This document shows positions 1 through 8,935 of a stretch of DNA of 64,000 nt, in pieces. The DNA is taken from NCBI RefSeq assembly GCF_001766835.1, contig NZ_LKEU01000024.1, forward strand, positions 57,290-121,289, read 5' to 3'. The DNA is from Acetobacterium wieringae. GTDB lineage: Bacteria > Bacillota > Clostridia > Eubacteriales > Eubacteriaceae. The stretch's first letter is position 1. The number at the start of each line of letters is the position of its first letter. A model generated the notes under the pieces. The model did not search any database, was not told the origin of the DNA, and saw nothing but the letters and a program-made list of their open reading frames with translations. The translations under genes and the position numbers were made by a program.

Positions 1-2313
1 CTTAATGACGAAACCGTGGCCGGTATTGCCAAAGCAACGGATAACGAACGGTTTGCCTTTGACAGCTACCGCCGCTTTATTCAAATGTTTGGTGATGTGG
101 TCCAGGAAATCGGTAAAGAAAAATTTGACCACGTACTGGAAGCCGCCAAAGAAAAAAATGGTTATAAAGACGATACCGAATTGACTGCTGATGATCTTAA
201 AGAAATCGTTGTTGCTTATAAAAAAATTGTTAAAGATGAAACTGGTGAAGATTTCCCGTTAGATCCCAAAGAACAATTATTAATGGCGATCGAAGCGGTA
301 TTCAGATCATGGAATAACAATCGGGCCATCAGCTACCGAAACATGAATGATATTCCTCACGACATTGGCACCGCTGTTAATGTTCAGTCGATGGTGTATG
401 GAAACATGGGCAATGATTGCGGGACTGGCGTCGCCTTTACCCGAAATCCGGCAACCGGACAGAAAAAACTATTTGGTGAATTCCTGATTAACGCCCAGGG
501 AGAAGACGTGGTGGCAGGAATCCGAACTCCTAAAGATATTAATGAGTTGCAGGATATTATGCCGGAGGTTTTCAAACAATTCCATGAAACCGCCGAATTA
601 TTGGAGAAACATTATAAAGACATGCAGGATATTGAGTTCACTATTGAAAAAAGCAAACTCTTTATGCTGCAAACCCGAACCGGAAAACGAACTGCCGCTG
701 CGGCTATCTGTGCCGCCGTGGAAATGGTCGAAGAAGGGCTGATCACCAAAGAAGAAGCCATTTTGCGACTGGATCCGATTGCCCTGGATCAGCTGTTGCA
801 CCCAACCTTTGAAGCAGCCGCACTATCAGCAGCCGAATTGCTGGCTACCGGTCTGCCGGCTTCACCAGGTGCCGCCACCGGTAAAATTTATTTTACGGCC
901 GAAGCGGTTTGTACTGCCGTTGCCAATGGCGAAGAAACACTGCTGGTCAGAAAGGAAACATCCCCAGAAGATATTGAAGGCATGTATGCTGCCAACGGGA
1001 TTTTAACCGCTCGTGGTGGCATGACCTCTCATGCGGCAGTTGTTGCCCGGGGGATGGGAAAATGCTGTGTAGCTGGATGCGAATCCATCAAGGTGGATGA
1101 AGCCGCCAAACAATTCACTGTTGGCAATCAGATTTTCAAAGAAGGAGATTACATCTCATTAAACGGAAGCACCGGTAGTGTTTACAAGGGTGGCATCAAA
1201 ACCGTTACCCCTGAGTTGTCAGGACATTTTGGCCAGATCATGGCCTGGTCGGATGAATTCCGAACCCTAAAAGTTCGAACCAATGCCGACACCCCCAAGG
1301 ATGCCTCTGTTGCGGTTCGTTTTGGTGCCGAAGGTATTGGCCTCTGTCGTACTGAGCACATGTTCTTTGATGAACATCGGCTACCTAGCGTCCGACGAAT
1401 GATTCTCTCCGAATCAAAAGAACAGCGGGAAAAAGCCCTGGCGGAAATTCTGCCAATGCAAAAAGAAGATTTTATTGGCATCTACAAAGCCATGGAAGGT
1501 CGACCGGTGACCGTGCGTCTGCTTGACCCACCACTGCACGAATTCCTACCCAAAGAAACCAAAGACATCGAAGCTTTGGCTGCCGATATGGGCTTTGACG
1601 TGGAAGATATGATCACCATCATTCAGGGCTTGGAAGAATTCAACCCGATGCTCGGTCACCGTGGGTGTCGTCTGGCGATTACCTATCCGGAAATTGCTGA
1701 AATGCAAACCCGGGCGATAATGGAAGCGGCCATTGAAGTCAAAGAAAAAGATGGCTTTAATGTAATCCCGGAAATCATGATTCCTTTAATTGGTATTAAC
1801 GAAGAGTTAACCTACCTGGAAAAGGTAGTCAGAAACACAGCGGAACTCATTAAAACCGAAAAAAAATCAGATATCGAATACCTGGTGGGAACGATGATGG
1901 AAATTCCCCGGGCTACCCTGATTGCTGATCAGATTGCTGAAACAGCTGAATTCTTCTCATTTGGAACCAATGACCTGACTCAAATGACCTATGGTTTCTC
2001 CCGGGATGATGCCGGTAAGTTTATTACCGATTATAAAGACAAAGGGATTCTGCCTAATGACCCCTTCCAGAGCATTGACGTCGAAGGTGTTGGTAAACTG
2101 GTTGAAATGGGTGTCACCCTGGGCCGTAAAACCAAGCCTGACTTGAAAATCGGTGTTTGTGGTGAACATGGCGGCGATCCCAAATCGATTTTCTTCTTCC
2201 ACAGTGTTGGACTGAGCTATGTTTCCTGCTCACCATTTAGGGTGCCAATTGCCCGCCTGGCCGCAGCTCAGGCAGCATTAAGCAACAATAAAAGTGCCTT
2301 TACTGACAAATAA
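1..2313 (+). CDS. ppdK: Pyruvate, phosphate dikinase, 5'-truncated by window edge
   Basis: Interconverts pyruvate + ATP + Pi and PEP + AMP + PPi in the cytoplasm. The frame is open from base 1 and begins LNDETV, which is internal family sequence, so the GTG at 16 is not the true start. About 100 N-terminal residues lie upstream of the window (family length is about 875 aa; 770 are present). The phosphohistidine motif GGMTSHAAVVARGMG is visible, with the catalytic His codon at 1030-1032. The PEP-binding barrel follows with RPVTVRLLDPPLHEF, GHRGCRL and the GVCGEHGGDP segment, whose Cys codon (2158-2160) is the expected acid/base residue. All key residues are intact. An intrinsic terminator follows directly. 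Confidence 0.97.
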   Translation, partial: LNDETVAGIAKATDNERFAFDSYRRFIQMFGDVVQEIGKEKFDHVLEAAKEKNGYKDDTELTADDLKEIVVAYKKIVKDETGEDFPLDPKEQLLMAIEAVFRSWNNNRAISYRNMNDIPHDIGTAVNVQSMVYGNMGNDCGTGVAFTRNPATGQKKLFGEFLINAQGEDVVAGIRTPKDINELQDIMPEVFKQFHETAELLEKHYKDMQDIEFTIEKSKLFMLQTRTGKRTAAAAICAAVEMVEEGLITKEEAILRLDPIALDQLLHPTFEAAALSAAELLATGLPASPGAATGKIYFTAEAVCTAVANGEETLLVRKETSPEDIEGMYAANGILTARGGMTSHAAVVARGMGKCCVAGCESIKVDEAAKQFTVGNQIFKEGDYISLNGSTGSVYKGGIKTVTPELSGHFGQIMAWSDEFRTLKVRTNADTPKDASVAVRFGAEGIGLCRTEHMFFDEHRLPSVRRMILSESKEQREKALAEILPMQKEDFIGIYKAMEGRPVTVRLLDPPLHEFLPKETKDIEALAADMGFDVEDMITIIQGLEEFNPMLGHRGCRLAITYPEIAEMQTRAIMEAAIEVKEKDGFNVIPEIMIPLIGINEELTYLEKVVRNTAELIKTEKKSDIEYLVGTMMEIPRATLIADQIAETAEFFSFGTNDLTQMTYGFSRDDAGKFITDYKDKGILPNDPFQSIDVEGVGKLVEMGVTLGRKTKPDLKIGVCGEHGGDPKSIFFFHSVGLSYVSCSPFRVPIARLAAAQAALSNNKSAFTDK

Positions 2314-2321
2314 ACGATTAT

Positions 2322-2347
2322 GAAACCCTTCGGGGTTTCTTTTTTTT
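2322..2347 (+). terminator. Intrinsic terminator after ppdK
   Basis: GAAACCC-TTCG-GGGTTTC is a perfect 7-bp stem with a TTCG tetraloop, followed by eight T. It sits 8 nt after the ppdK stop and ends ppdK transcription before galE. Confidence 0.95.
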
Positions 2348-2414
2348 AGAAAAAGTTCTATAATAAAGAGAAATCAACAAATACAACAATGAATAATAGA
2401 AATAGAGGAACACG

Positions 2415-3404
2415 ATGAAAATTTTAGTTTGTGGCGGGGCCGGTTATATTGGATCACATGTGGTCAGGGTGCTGGTGGAGCGGGGGTATCAGGTAGTGGT
2501 ACTGGATAACTTCTCAACCGGGCATCTGGGAGCGGTACCGAAAGAGGCAGTAATTGAAGAAGGCGATATCCGGGATCGGGTCTTTCTTGGGCAGGTCTTT
2601 CAGGCTCATCCGATTGACTGCGTGATGCATTTTTGTGCCAACTCGCTGGTGGGTGAGTCGATGGTAGAGCCGCTCAAATATTATCACAATAATGTCTATG
2701 GCACCCTCTGTCTGCTGGAAACCATGGTCGAACAGGAGGTCACGCGGTTTGTCTTTTCATCAACGGCGGCGGTGTATGGCGAACCGGAGCAGAGCCCGAT
2801 TACCGAGAACAGCAGCAAAAAGCCCACCAATACCTATGGTGAGACAAAACTGGCGGTCGAAAAAATGCTGCCGTGGCTGGATCAGGCCTATGGCTTAAAA
2901 TCGATGACCTTCCGTTATTTTAATGCCGCTGGTGCTCATCCCAGCGGGGAGATTGGTGAAGACCATAACCCCGAAACGCATTTACTGCCACTGATTTTAA
3001 AAACAGCCCTGGGCCAGCGGGATAAAATCAGTATTTTCGGGGAAGACTATCCCACCCCCGATGGCAGCTGCATCCGGGATTATATCCATGTCATGGATAT
3101 TGCAGCCGCTCATATTTTAGGGATGGAAAAACTTTTGGCAGGTGGCGAAAGTAATATTTATAATTTAGGTGACGGTAAAGGGTTTTCCGTTAAAGAAGTG
3201 ATTGACAGAACCAGGGCCATCACCGGAAAAGCCTTTGCAGTGGAGATTGCAGACAGACGAGCTGGCGATCCAGTTGAGCTGATTGCCTCATCAGAAAAAG
3301 CCCACCAGGAGTTGGGCTGGAAACCGGCGCATTCTGATTTGGACACGATTATAAAAACAGCCTGGAAATGGCATCAAAACCATCCCCAGGGCTATGGCGA
3401 ATAA
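2415..3404 (+). CDS. galE: UDP-glucose 4-epimerase (copy 1)
   Basis: Interconverts UDP-glucose and UDP-galactose (Leloir pathway and supply of sugar for surface glycans). The 329-aa extended SDR has the NAD motif GGAGYIGSH at the N-terminus, the catalytic YGETK (YxxxK) and the family's FRYFNAAGAHP segment. The length is normal. The start is set by AGAGGAACACG-ATG. A TATAAT box at 2359-2364 just after the ppdK terminator suggests its own promoter. A second, clearly diverged galE lies at 62632, inside the AT-rich polysaccharide island; this copy has the codon use of the core genome. Confidence 0.95.
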   Translation: MKILVCGGAGYIGSHVVRVLVERGYQVVVLDNFSTGHLGAVPKEAVIEEGDIRDRVFLGQVFQAHPIDCVMHFCANSLVGESMVEPLKYYHNNVYGTLCLLETMVEQEVTRFVFSSTAAVYGEPEQSPITENSSKKPTNTYGETKLAVEKMLPWLDQAYGLKSMTFRYFNAAGAHPSGEIGEDHNPETHLLPLILKTALGQRDKISIFGEDYPTPDGSCIRDYIHVMDIAAAHILGMEKLLAGGESNIYNLGDGKGFSVKEVIDRTRAITGKAFAVEIADRRAGDPVELIASSEKAHQELGWKPAHSDLDTIIKTAWKWHQNHPQGYGE

Positions 3405-3434
3405 AGTGTTGTTATCAGTATGCTTAAAGATTTG

Positions 3435-3710
3435 TCATTCTTCTTTGGTGGTATCATAAAACTGAAAACCTCCAGAAAGATTAAATACATTTTTAAAGCC
3501 GTGGTTAAGTAAGATGTTCTGGGTTGCATTACCGGTAACACCCTTATTACAATAAGTAATCACTGGACGGTTCTGATTAAGCAGCGTCAGTTTGTGGCGC
3601 AGATCCTGATGGGGAATGTTCTGCGCTTTTGGCAGATGATCGGTAGTATAGTGTTCAGTTATTCGAGTATCAACGATTTGATAAGTTTCCCCATTATTCA
3701 GTTTTTTTTT
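3435..3710 (-). pseudogene. Out-of-frame rhodanese domain of the CoA-disulfide reductase
   Basis: On the minus strand, just past the stop of the reductase gene, 88 codons without a stop encode a complete rhodanese-like domain: QIVDTR near its start, active-site loop YCNKGVTGN, and NVFNLSGGF near the end. It lies in the -1 frame relative to the reductase. Adding one A to the run of nine A (plus-strand T at 3702-3710) would fuse the two as ...ADLKKKLNNGETYQIVDTR. There is no credible separate start. The fused length of about 547 aa fits the known CoADR-rhodanese family. It is a frameshifted tail, a slippage-dependent extension, or a homopolymer sequencing error. Confidence 0.85.
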
Positions 3711-5074
3711 AAGTCGGCGGGGGTGATCAGTTTTCGTCCATTGTTCAGGGCATTATCCAGAATCATCCCGGTATAATGGATCGGATCCTTGGTGGTGGAA
3801 AATGGTGGCGCATAGCCGAGATCCAGATCAAAGAATTCAGCCACGGTGGCCCCATAGGTAATCAGGGTGACAAAAACATCCAGGCGTTTGTCAACTCCTT
3901 CGTAGCCGATGATCTGTACGCCTAAGAGTTTTTGGGTGGCCCGATCAGCGATAGCCTTGATCAGCATTTCCCGACCACCATAATAACCTGGTTTGTCGGG
4001 CTTGATATTATGGACAATTTCGATATCATAACCTTCCTTAAGGGCTTCTGCTTCGGATAAGCCGGTGCTGCCGATGCTGATATCAAAGACCTTAAAAATG
4101 CCGGTGCTTAAGTTACCCGGATAAATCACATTGCCGCCAGTGATATTATCGCCGCAGATCCGTCCGGTTTTATTGGCAGTTGAACCCAGGGGCCGGTAGT
4201 GAGGTTTTTTGGTGACCGATGACCAGGTCTCGATACAGTCGCCACAGGCATAAATATCAGTATCAATGGTCATCATCCGTTCATCAACCCGTAGGGCTCC
4301 GGTGACACCCAGCAATAAGCCAGCTTCCCGGGCCAGGCTAACATTGGGCTTAACTCCGGTGGCGACAATAATCATCTCACCAGGAACAAGGCTGCCATCT
4401 TCCAGAACCACGCCCTGAGCGGTGGCTTCAACCACATTGGCATTTTTCAGGATGGGAATGGCTTTTTGTTTGAGCAGCTTTTCCAGATATTGAGACATAT
4501 CCGCGTCAAGGTTAGGAGTCAATTTACCGGCCCGTTCCACCAGGGTTACCTGAATGCCGCAGGCCAACAGATTTTCCATCACCTCAAAACCAATAAAGCC
4601 GGTACCCACTACCACCGCTGTTTGGGGCTTATGGTTGTTCATAAAGGTTTTGATTTTCAGGGCATCTTGGACATTGCGGAGGAAAAAAACATTTTCCAGT
4701 TCAATTCCTTTAATCGGAGGGACAAAAGCCTGGGCGCCGGTACTGATTATCAATTTATCGTAGCGATCTTCGAAAATGGCTCCCGTTTCCAGGTTTTTGA
4801 TAATAACATTTTTATCACAAATATTAATTTTTAAGACCTCATGGTGGATATGGACATCAATATTGTATTTGGTCTTAAAAAATTCGGGTGTTCGAGGGGT
4901 CAATTCCATGATTGATGCGACTTTACCGCCAATAAAATAAGGAAGTCCACATCCGGAATAGGATATGTCCTGATCTTTTTCATAGATAACTATTTCGGCC
5001 GAATCATCATTTCGTCGGGCTTTGGCTGCCGCCGAGGTGCCTCCGGCAACTGCGCCAATGACTATTATTTTCAT
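3698..5074 (-). CDS. CoA-disulfide reductase / NADH oxidase-type flavoprotein
   Basis: FAD- and NAD(P)H-dependent pyridine nucleotide-disulfide oxidoreductase of the CoADR/Npsr/NADH oxidase group, 458 aa as read. It shows the N-terminal FAD motif GAVAGGTSAAAKARR, the single redox-active Cys in ISYSGCGLPY (about residue 43), a second Rossmann motif VVGTGFIGFEV, and the FAD segment YACGDCIE. The family reduces CoA disulfide, CoA persulfide or polysulfide. The start follows AAGGAG. The C-terminal end ADLKKN is produced by a frameshift in an A9 tract, and a rhodanese domain continues in the other frame (3435-3710). It is divergent from the Fe-S assembly pair smsCB, which hints at a sulfur-handling role; this is inference. 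Confidence 0.88.
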   Translation of the reverse strand: MKIIVIGAVAGGTSAAAKARRNDDSAEIVIYEKDQDISYSGCGLPYFIGGKVASIMELTPRTPEFFKTKYNIDVHIHHEVLKINICDKNVIIKNLETGAIFEDRYDKLIISTGAQAFVPPIKGIELENVFFLRNVQDALKIKTFMNNHKPQTAVVVGTGFIGFEVMENLLACGIQVTLVERAGKLTPNLDADMSQYLEKLLKQKAIPILKNANVVEATAQGVVLEDGSLVPGEMIIVATGVKPNVSLAREAGLLLGVTGALRVDERMMTIDTDIYACGDCIETWSSVTKKPHYRPLGSTANKTGRICGDNITGGNVIYPGNLSTGIFKVFDISIGSTGLSEAEALKEGYDIEIVHNIKPDKPGYYGGREMLIKAIADRATQKLLGVQIIGYEGVDKRLDVFVTLITYGATVAEFFDLDLGYAPPFSTTKDPIHYTGMILDNALNNGRKLITPADLKKN

Positions 5075-5150
5075 GGTTATCTCCTTTAGTTTAAATCAGT
5101 GTCTCACCAAATAGTAATAAAAATCCCTGTTTAAAAATCGTAGTATCTTC

Positions 5151-5179
5151 ATTATAATCAAACAATGATGCAAAAGCAA
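5151..5179 (-). promoter_or_regulatory. Probable promoter of the CoA-disulfide reductase gene
   Basis: Minus-strand TATAAT at 5156-5151 with TTGCTT 17 bp upstream (5179-5174), about 77 bp before the start codon. The 348-bp divergent intergenic region (5075-5422) otherwise holds only this and the facing smsC promoter. Confidence 0.55.
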
Positions 5180-5349
5180 TGACCATTTGAGGCTTCCAGA
5201 GACAAATAACAGTAACAAAACCATAGGTATAGGTAAATTATAGCTACCCTGGCGACAGTAAAAATTTACCCCATGAAATCAGTTTCAAGAAATGAGAAAA
5301 GTGATAAAATAGTAAAGCTGAGAAAATGGAATTATCCTAAGTGGCCGGG

Positions 5350-5378
5350 ATTACAATCCGGGAAAAATTTGGTATAAT
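5350..5378 (+). promoter_or_regulatory. Probable smsC promoter with overlapping inverted repeat
   Basis: TATAAT at 5373-5378 lies 45 bp before smsC. The -35 (ATTACA/TTACAA near 5350-5356) is weak and lies inside an imperfect inverted repeat, CCGGGATT-AC-AATCCGGG (7 of 8 pairs), which could be an operator. No IscR or Fur-type site could be named by eye. Confidence 0.5.
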
Positions 5379-5422
5379 GGAAACAGTAATAAAACTTTGA
5401 AAAGAACAGATGAGGAGAAATC

Positions 5423-6151
5423 ATGTTAAAACTCGAAAACATTTCATTTGAAGTTGAAAATGAAAAAGAAATTTTAAGGGATGTTAATTTAACCATCGAA
5501 AAAGGTAAGTTTATCGCCATCACTGGACCAAATGGTGGGGGCAAATCAACGCTGGCTCGAATTATTTCTGGCGTATTAAAGCCCACCAAAGGTAAAATTA
5601 CTTTTTACGGTGAAGATATAACCGATTTGTCGATCACAGAACGGGCCCAAAGAGGGATCAGCTTTGGTTTTCAACAGCCGGTGCGTTTTAAAGGGATCAC
5701 CGTTCATGATTTGATCAACATTGCTAAGGGTGAGGAGCTATCGGTGATGGATGCCAGCCATTATCTGTCAGAGGTTGGTCTCTGCGCCAAGGATTATATC
5801 CATCGGGAGCTCAATGATGGCTTATCCGGTGGGGAAATCAAACGAATTGAAATTGCCACCATCATTGCCCGCAATACCAAATTGTCAATTTTTGATGAGC
5901 CAGAAGCCGGTATTGATTTATGGAGTTTTAATCACCTTATAGATATTTTTCTAAAAATGCATCAGAGTCAGGAAAACTCGATTGTCATCATCTCCCATCA
6001 GGAGCGTATTTTAGATGTAGCCGATGAAATCATCGCCATGGTTGACGGTGCCATTGTCAAGCGCGGTGCGAAAGAAAGTGTGCTGCCGGAGCTTTTGCAT
6101 TGTGAAGATCCCAAAAACTGTTTAAATTGTCATGATATATTGGAGGCATAA
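5423..6151 (+). CDS. smsC: SufC-like ABC ATPase of minimal Fe-S system (SmsC)
   Basis: Cytoplasmic ATPase that works with a SufB-like scaffold in Fe-S cluster assembly. The 242-aa protein has Walker A GPNGGGKST (residues 35-43), the ABC signature LSGGE (134-138), Walker B LSIFDEPEAGID and the switch His in IISHQ. These are typical of SufC rather than transporters, and no membrane subunit is nearby. The C-terminus carries a Cys-rich tail (HCEDPKNCLNCHD) absent from E. coli SufC. smsB starts 3 nt after the stop, so the two are translationally close. The pair lacks sufS, sufU, sufD and sufE, as in the ancestral two-gene SMS systems of anaerobes and archaea. Confidence 0.9.
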   Translation: MLKLENISFEVENEKEILRDVNLTIEKGKFIAITGPNGGGKSTLARIISGVLKPTKGKITFYGEDITDLSITERAQRGISFGFQQPVRFKGITVHDLINIAKGEELSVMDASHYLSEVGLCAKDYIHRELNDGLSGGEIKRIEIATIIARNTKLSIFDEPEAGIDLWSFNHLIDIFLKMHQSQENSIVIISHQERILDVADEIIAMVDGAIVKRGAKESVLPELLHCEDPKNCLNCHDILEA

Positions 6152-6154
6152 GTA

Positions 6155-7075
6155 ATGAACGACATTGCAAAAAAATTATTAAAAGAAGTCAGCGGCTTGG
6201 ATGAAATGCCCAAAGGTGCTTATAATATCCGGGAAAACAGCAAAAGTGTGGCTAGGCAGTCCAGCGAAAACATAGAGATTGTCAGCAAAGAAGATAAATC
6301 CGGCATTGATATTATTGTCAAGCCCGACACCAAATCCGAAAACGTCTTTATCCCGGCCCTGGTATCCTGTAGCGGGGTTCATGACCTGGTTTATAATGAT
6401 TTCTTTATTGGTGAAAACGCTGATATCACCATTATTGCCGGTTGTGGCGTCAGCACTGGGGATAGCTGTGATGGCTCGGAGCATAACGGGATTCATCGGT
6501 TCTTTCTGGGAAAAAATTCGAAAGTCCGCTATGTTGAAAAACACATTGGCGAAGGAACCGGTACAGGAAAACGGGTTATTGATCCGGTCACTGAGGTGAT
6601 TCAGGAAGAAGGCAGTTACATGGAAATGGAAACAACCCAGATCAAAGGGGTTGATTCCACCCGCCGCTTTACCACCGCCAAACTTAAAGATGGGGCCAAG
6701 CTGGTGATTAAAGAAAAACTGATGACCCATGGCGAGCAATTTGCTGAGTCCAAGTTTGAAGTGGATATGGATGGTGAAGATTCTAGTGTTAATCTGATTT
6801 CCCGTTCCGTCGCCCGGGATTATTCGACACAGACATTTTTGTCAAAAATTAATGGCAACACCCGTTGCATGGGTCATTCCGAGTGTGATGCAATCATTAT
6901 GGATCATGGTGTGGTTCGAGCAGTACCGGAAATTACCGCCAATAGTCTGGATGCGACCCTGATTCATGAGGCTGCTATTGGCAAAATTGCTGGTGATCAG
7001 ATGATTAAGCTGATGACTTTAGGCCTAACCGAAGGGGAAGCAGAAGCGAAAATTATTGATGGTTTTTTAAATTAA
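6155..7075 (+). CDS. smsB: SufB/SufD-like Fe-S scaffold (SmsB)
   Basis: Partner scaffold of SmsC for building Fe-S clusters. The protein has 306 aa, much shorter than SufB (about 470 aa), and consists mainly of the beta-helix core and the C-terminal helical part. The hallmark SufB/D end is clear: ATLIHEAAIGKIAGDQ followed by LMTLGLTEGEAEAKII. One scaffold gene replaces both SufB and SufD, so the complex would use a homodimer. It ends in a strong terminator, which defines a bicistronic smsCB operon. No cysteine desulfurase is encoded nearby, so the sulfur source is unknown. Confidence 0.9.
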   Translation: MNDIAKKLLKEVSGLDEMPKGAYNIRENSKSVARQSSENIEIVSKEDKSGIDIIVKPDTKSENVFIPALVSCSGVHDLVYNDFFIGENADITIIAGCGVSTGDSCDGSEHNGIHRFFLGKNSKVRYVEKHIGEGTGTGKRVIDPVTEVIQEEGSYMEMETTQIKGVDSTRRFTTAKLKDGAKLVIKEKLMTHGEQFAESKFEVDMDGEDSSVNLISRSVARDYSTQTFLSKINGNTRCMGHSECDAIIMDHGVVRAVPEITANSLDATLIHEAAIGKIAGDQMIKLMTLGLTEGEAEAKIIDGFLN

Positions 7076-7091
7076 TTTATACCGATTAGGT

Positions 7092-7127
7092 GAACCTCTG
7101 ATTGATGGCATCAGAGGTTCATTTTTA
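7092..7127 (+). terminator. Intrinsic terminator after smsB
   Basis: GAACCTCTGAT-tgatggc-ATCAGAGGTTC forms a perfect 11-bp stem followed by ATTTTTAT, 16 nt after the smsB stop. Confidence 0.95.
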
Positions 7128-7243
7128 TCCGATCTTAAACATGCTGAATATACACGCATCAATCGGGTAATAAATCATGTAATTATTGAATTACATCTGA
7201 TGGGATAAAAAAGTGATCTAAAAAGAATGACACAATTAATCTG

Positions 7244-7258
7244 GCGATAAATTATCGC
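7244..7258. promoter_or_regulatory. Perfect palindrome upstream of the Pss-like operon
   Basis: GCGATAA-A-TTATCGC, 7-bp arms, lies 79 bp before the first gene of the exopolysaccharide operon. It could be a repressor operator or a 5' leader hairpin. The rest of 7128-7336 shows no convincing sigma-A promoter and no c-di-GMP riboswitch core. Confidence 0.4.
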
Positions 7259-7336
7259 TAAACCAGGTTTTACTGGATACATGGATCGGACTACCTGCCA
7301 AGAATGGCATGCTTAATGATTAAGGGGAAATGTAGC

Positions 7337-8935
7337 ATGAAGAAAGAGCCAGACGTCAATACCCTTCATTTAGAAGAGCCACTAAAGCAAAACACGCCAA
7401 AGATTCGGGTAGGGCTTTTAAAGTATTTTACTAAGCCCTCGACCCTGGGAGTGCTTGTTTTATGTGGGTTGCTTTTCGTGGTTTTATTTTTGCCGCCGGT
7501 TATTGGAATGGGCGATGATGGTAGCACTGCGGCGATTATAACAGGCAGTGACCTTTATAATTTGGGAGAACTGACCCCGAAAGAAGCGATGGCTTATTTT
7601 CAAAAAAATTGGGGCATCATGGAATATTACAACGATTCTGACAATGGCCAGATTACTTCACAGACACCTTTTCTCAATGCCGCCAGAAATCTGGATCGGG
7701 CTTATACCTGGGATGGGCTGTTCGATATGCGTTTTTACGGTGCTGTGATCGCGATTTTTTATTTGATCGCAATGTATTTTTTATTTGAAACGGTCACTTA
7801 TGGCAAACGGGCCAGGTGGTCCTATGTCATTGTTGGGTTGGGAGTAATCATCTTTGGCGATACTGCCTACACCGCCTGGATTAATTCATTTTACCCCCAG
7901 GCCCTCAGTTTTTTTCTGGTGATGATTCTGGGAACGTCGCTGATTCTGATGGGCCAGAAAAAGCTGAATGATTATCTCTTAATCGGCTGCTTTTTTTTAA
8001 GTGGATTGCTGCTTTGTCTCTTGAATCAGCAATATGCTCTACTGGGATTGTTTCTGGGAATTCTGGGGATCAGTCTTAAATACGTCAGTGCCGATAAATA
8101 TTATATCCGGATCTGTGTTGTTGGTGGCAGCCTTTTGATGCTGTGTTCACTGACAGCTTTTTTTGTAATGCCCAATGGACTGACAAATCTTAGTGCCTAC
8201 CACAGTATGACCCGGGGGGTATTGATGACGGCTGAAAACCCGGAGCAGGCCCTGAAAGAATTTTCAATCAATCCCCAATATGCAGTGCTCACCGGCACCT
8301 CATATTATCAGGCGATCGCTCCGGAAACCATGGACAGCCAGGAAATGGAGAGTGCCTTTTTTAGTAAGGTAAACCCTACTGGCGTGGCCATTTATTATCT
8401 GGCCAATCCCGGTCAATTGTATGAAATGCTTAATCGTTCGGTGGACAGCAGTTTTAATATCCGGCCAGCCTGGCTGGGAAATTACGAAATAACCCAGGGT
8501 TATGCCCCCGGTGCCCAAACCAGTTTTTTTACCCTCTGGAGTTTTCTTAAAGCCAATTACCTACCAGGAAATTTCGGTTTTATTATCATCTGGATGGGGG
8601 TGATTATTGGTGTCTATGTCCGCTTTTTTAGGAAAGGTATCATTGAAAAAAATGAGCGCAATACCCTGCGCTTTGTCGGCCTGATGACCTGGCTGTTTAT
8701 CGGACTCTGGGAATTATATGTGGCCATTATCACTTCGGGCGATGCGGATACGCTGGGGCATTTATTCATATTTTCGCTGACCTTTGATCTGATTTCATTT
8801 ATTATTTTGGGTAAATTTATCCATTGGATTGAAAAACAATTACGTAAGGTGGATTGGGAGGCCCGAAAACAGGCGTTTTTAAATCGCAACAAGAATAAGC
8901 AAAAACAGCGGGAACAGCGGGGATATCGATTATGA
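7337..8935 (+). CDS. Multi-TM protein of Pss-like exopolysaccharide operon (PssA/WsfD-like)
   Basis: Polytopic membrane protein of 532 aa, first gene of a five-gene operon. I count roughly ten hydrophobic segments, with a large non-cytoplasmic loop early (a GMGDDG motif followed by LYNLGELTPKE) and a second loop near residues 300-400. The architecture resembles the membrane hexosyltransferases annotated WsfD and the first gene of the Listeria pss operon. I infer that it adds or transfers a sugar to the polymer; no catalytic motif proves it. I chose ATG 7337 because AAGGGG stands 8 nt before it; an in-frame ATG at 7304 has no ribosome site. It overlaps the next gene by ATGA. Confidence 0.72.
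   Translation: MKKEPDVNTLHLEEPLKQNTPKIRVGLLKYFTKPSTLGVLVLCGLLFVVLFLPPVIGMGDDGSTAAIITGSDLYNLGELTPKEAMAYFQKNWGIMEYYNDSDNGQITSQTPFLNAARNLDRAYTWDGLFDMRFYGAVIAIFYLIAMYFLFETVTYGKRARWSYVIVGLGVIIFGDTAYTAWINSFYPQALSFFLVMILGTSLILMGQKKLNDYLLIGCFFLSGLLLCLLNQQYALLGLFLGILGISLKYVSADKYYIRICVVGGSLLMLCSLTAFFVMPNGLTNLSAYHSMTRGVLMTAENPEQALKEFSINPQYAVLTGTSYYQAIAPETMDSQEMESAFFSKVNPTGVAIYYLANPGQLYEMLNRSVDSSFNIRPAWLGNYEITQGYAPGAQTSFFTLWSFLKANYLPGNFGFIIIWMGVIIGVYVRFFRKGIIEKNERNTLRFVGLMTWLFIGLWELYVAIITSGDADTLGHLFIFSLTFDLISFIILGKFIHWIEKQLRKVDWEARKQAFLNRNKNKQKQREQRGYRL

Noticed and set aside
6179..6739. 186-codon frame antisense to smsB
   Set aside because: Entirely inside a well-supported gene; Phe/Ile/Gly-rich mirror of the sense codons.
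7128..7336. c-di-GMP riboswitch before the pss-like operon
   Set aside because: Considered because of the operon's function, but no GEMM core or type II core could be recognised; only a short palindrome is clear.
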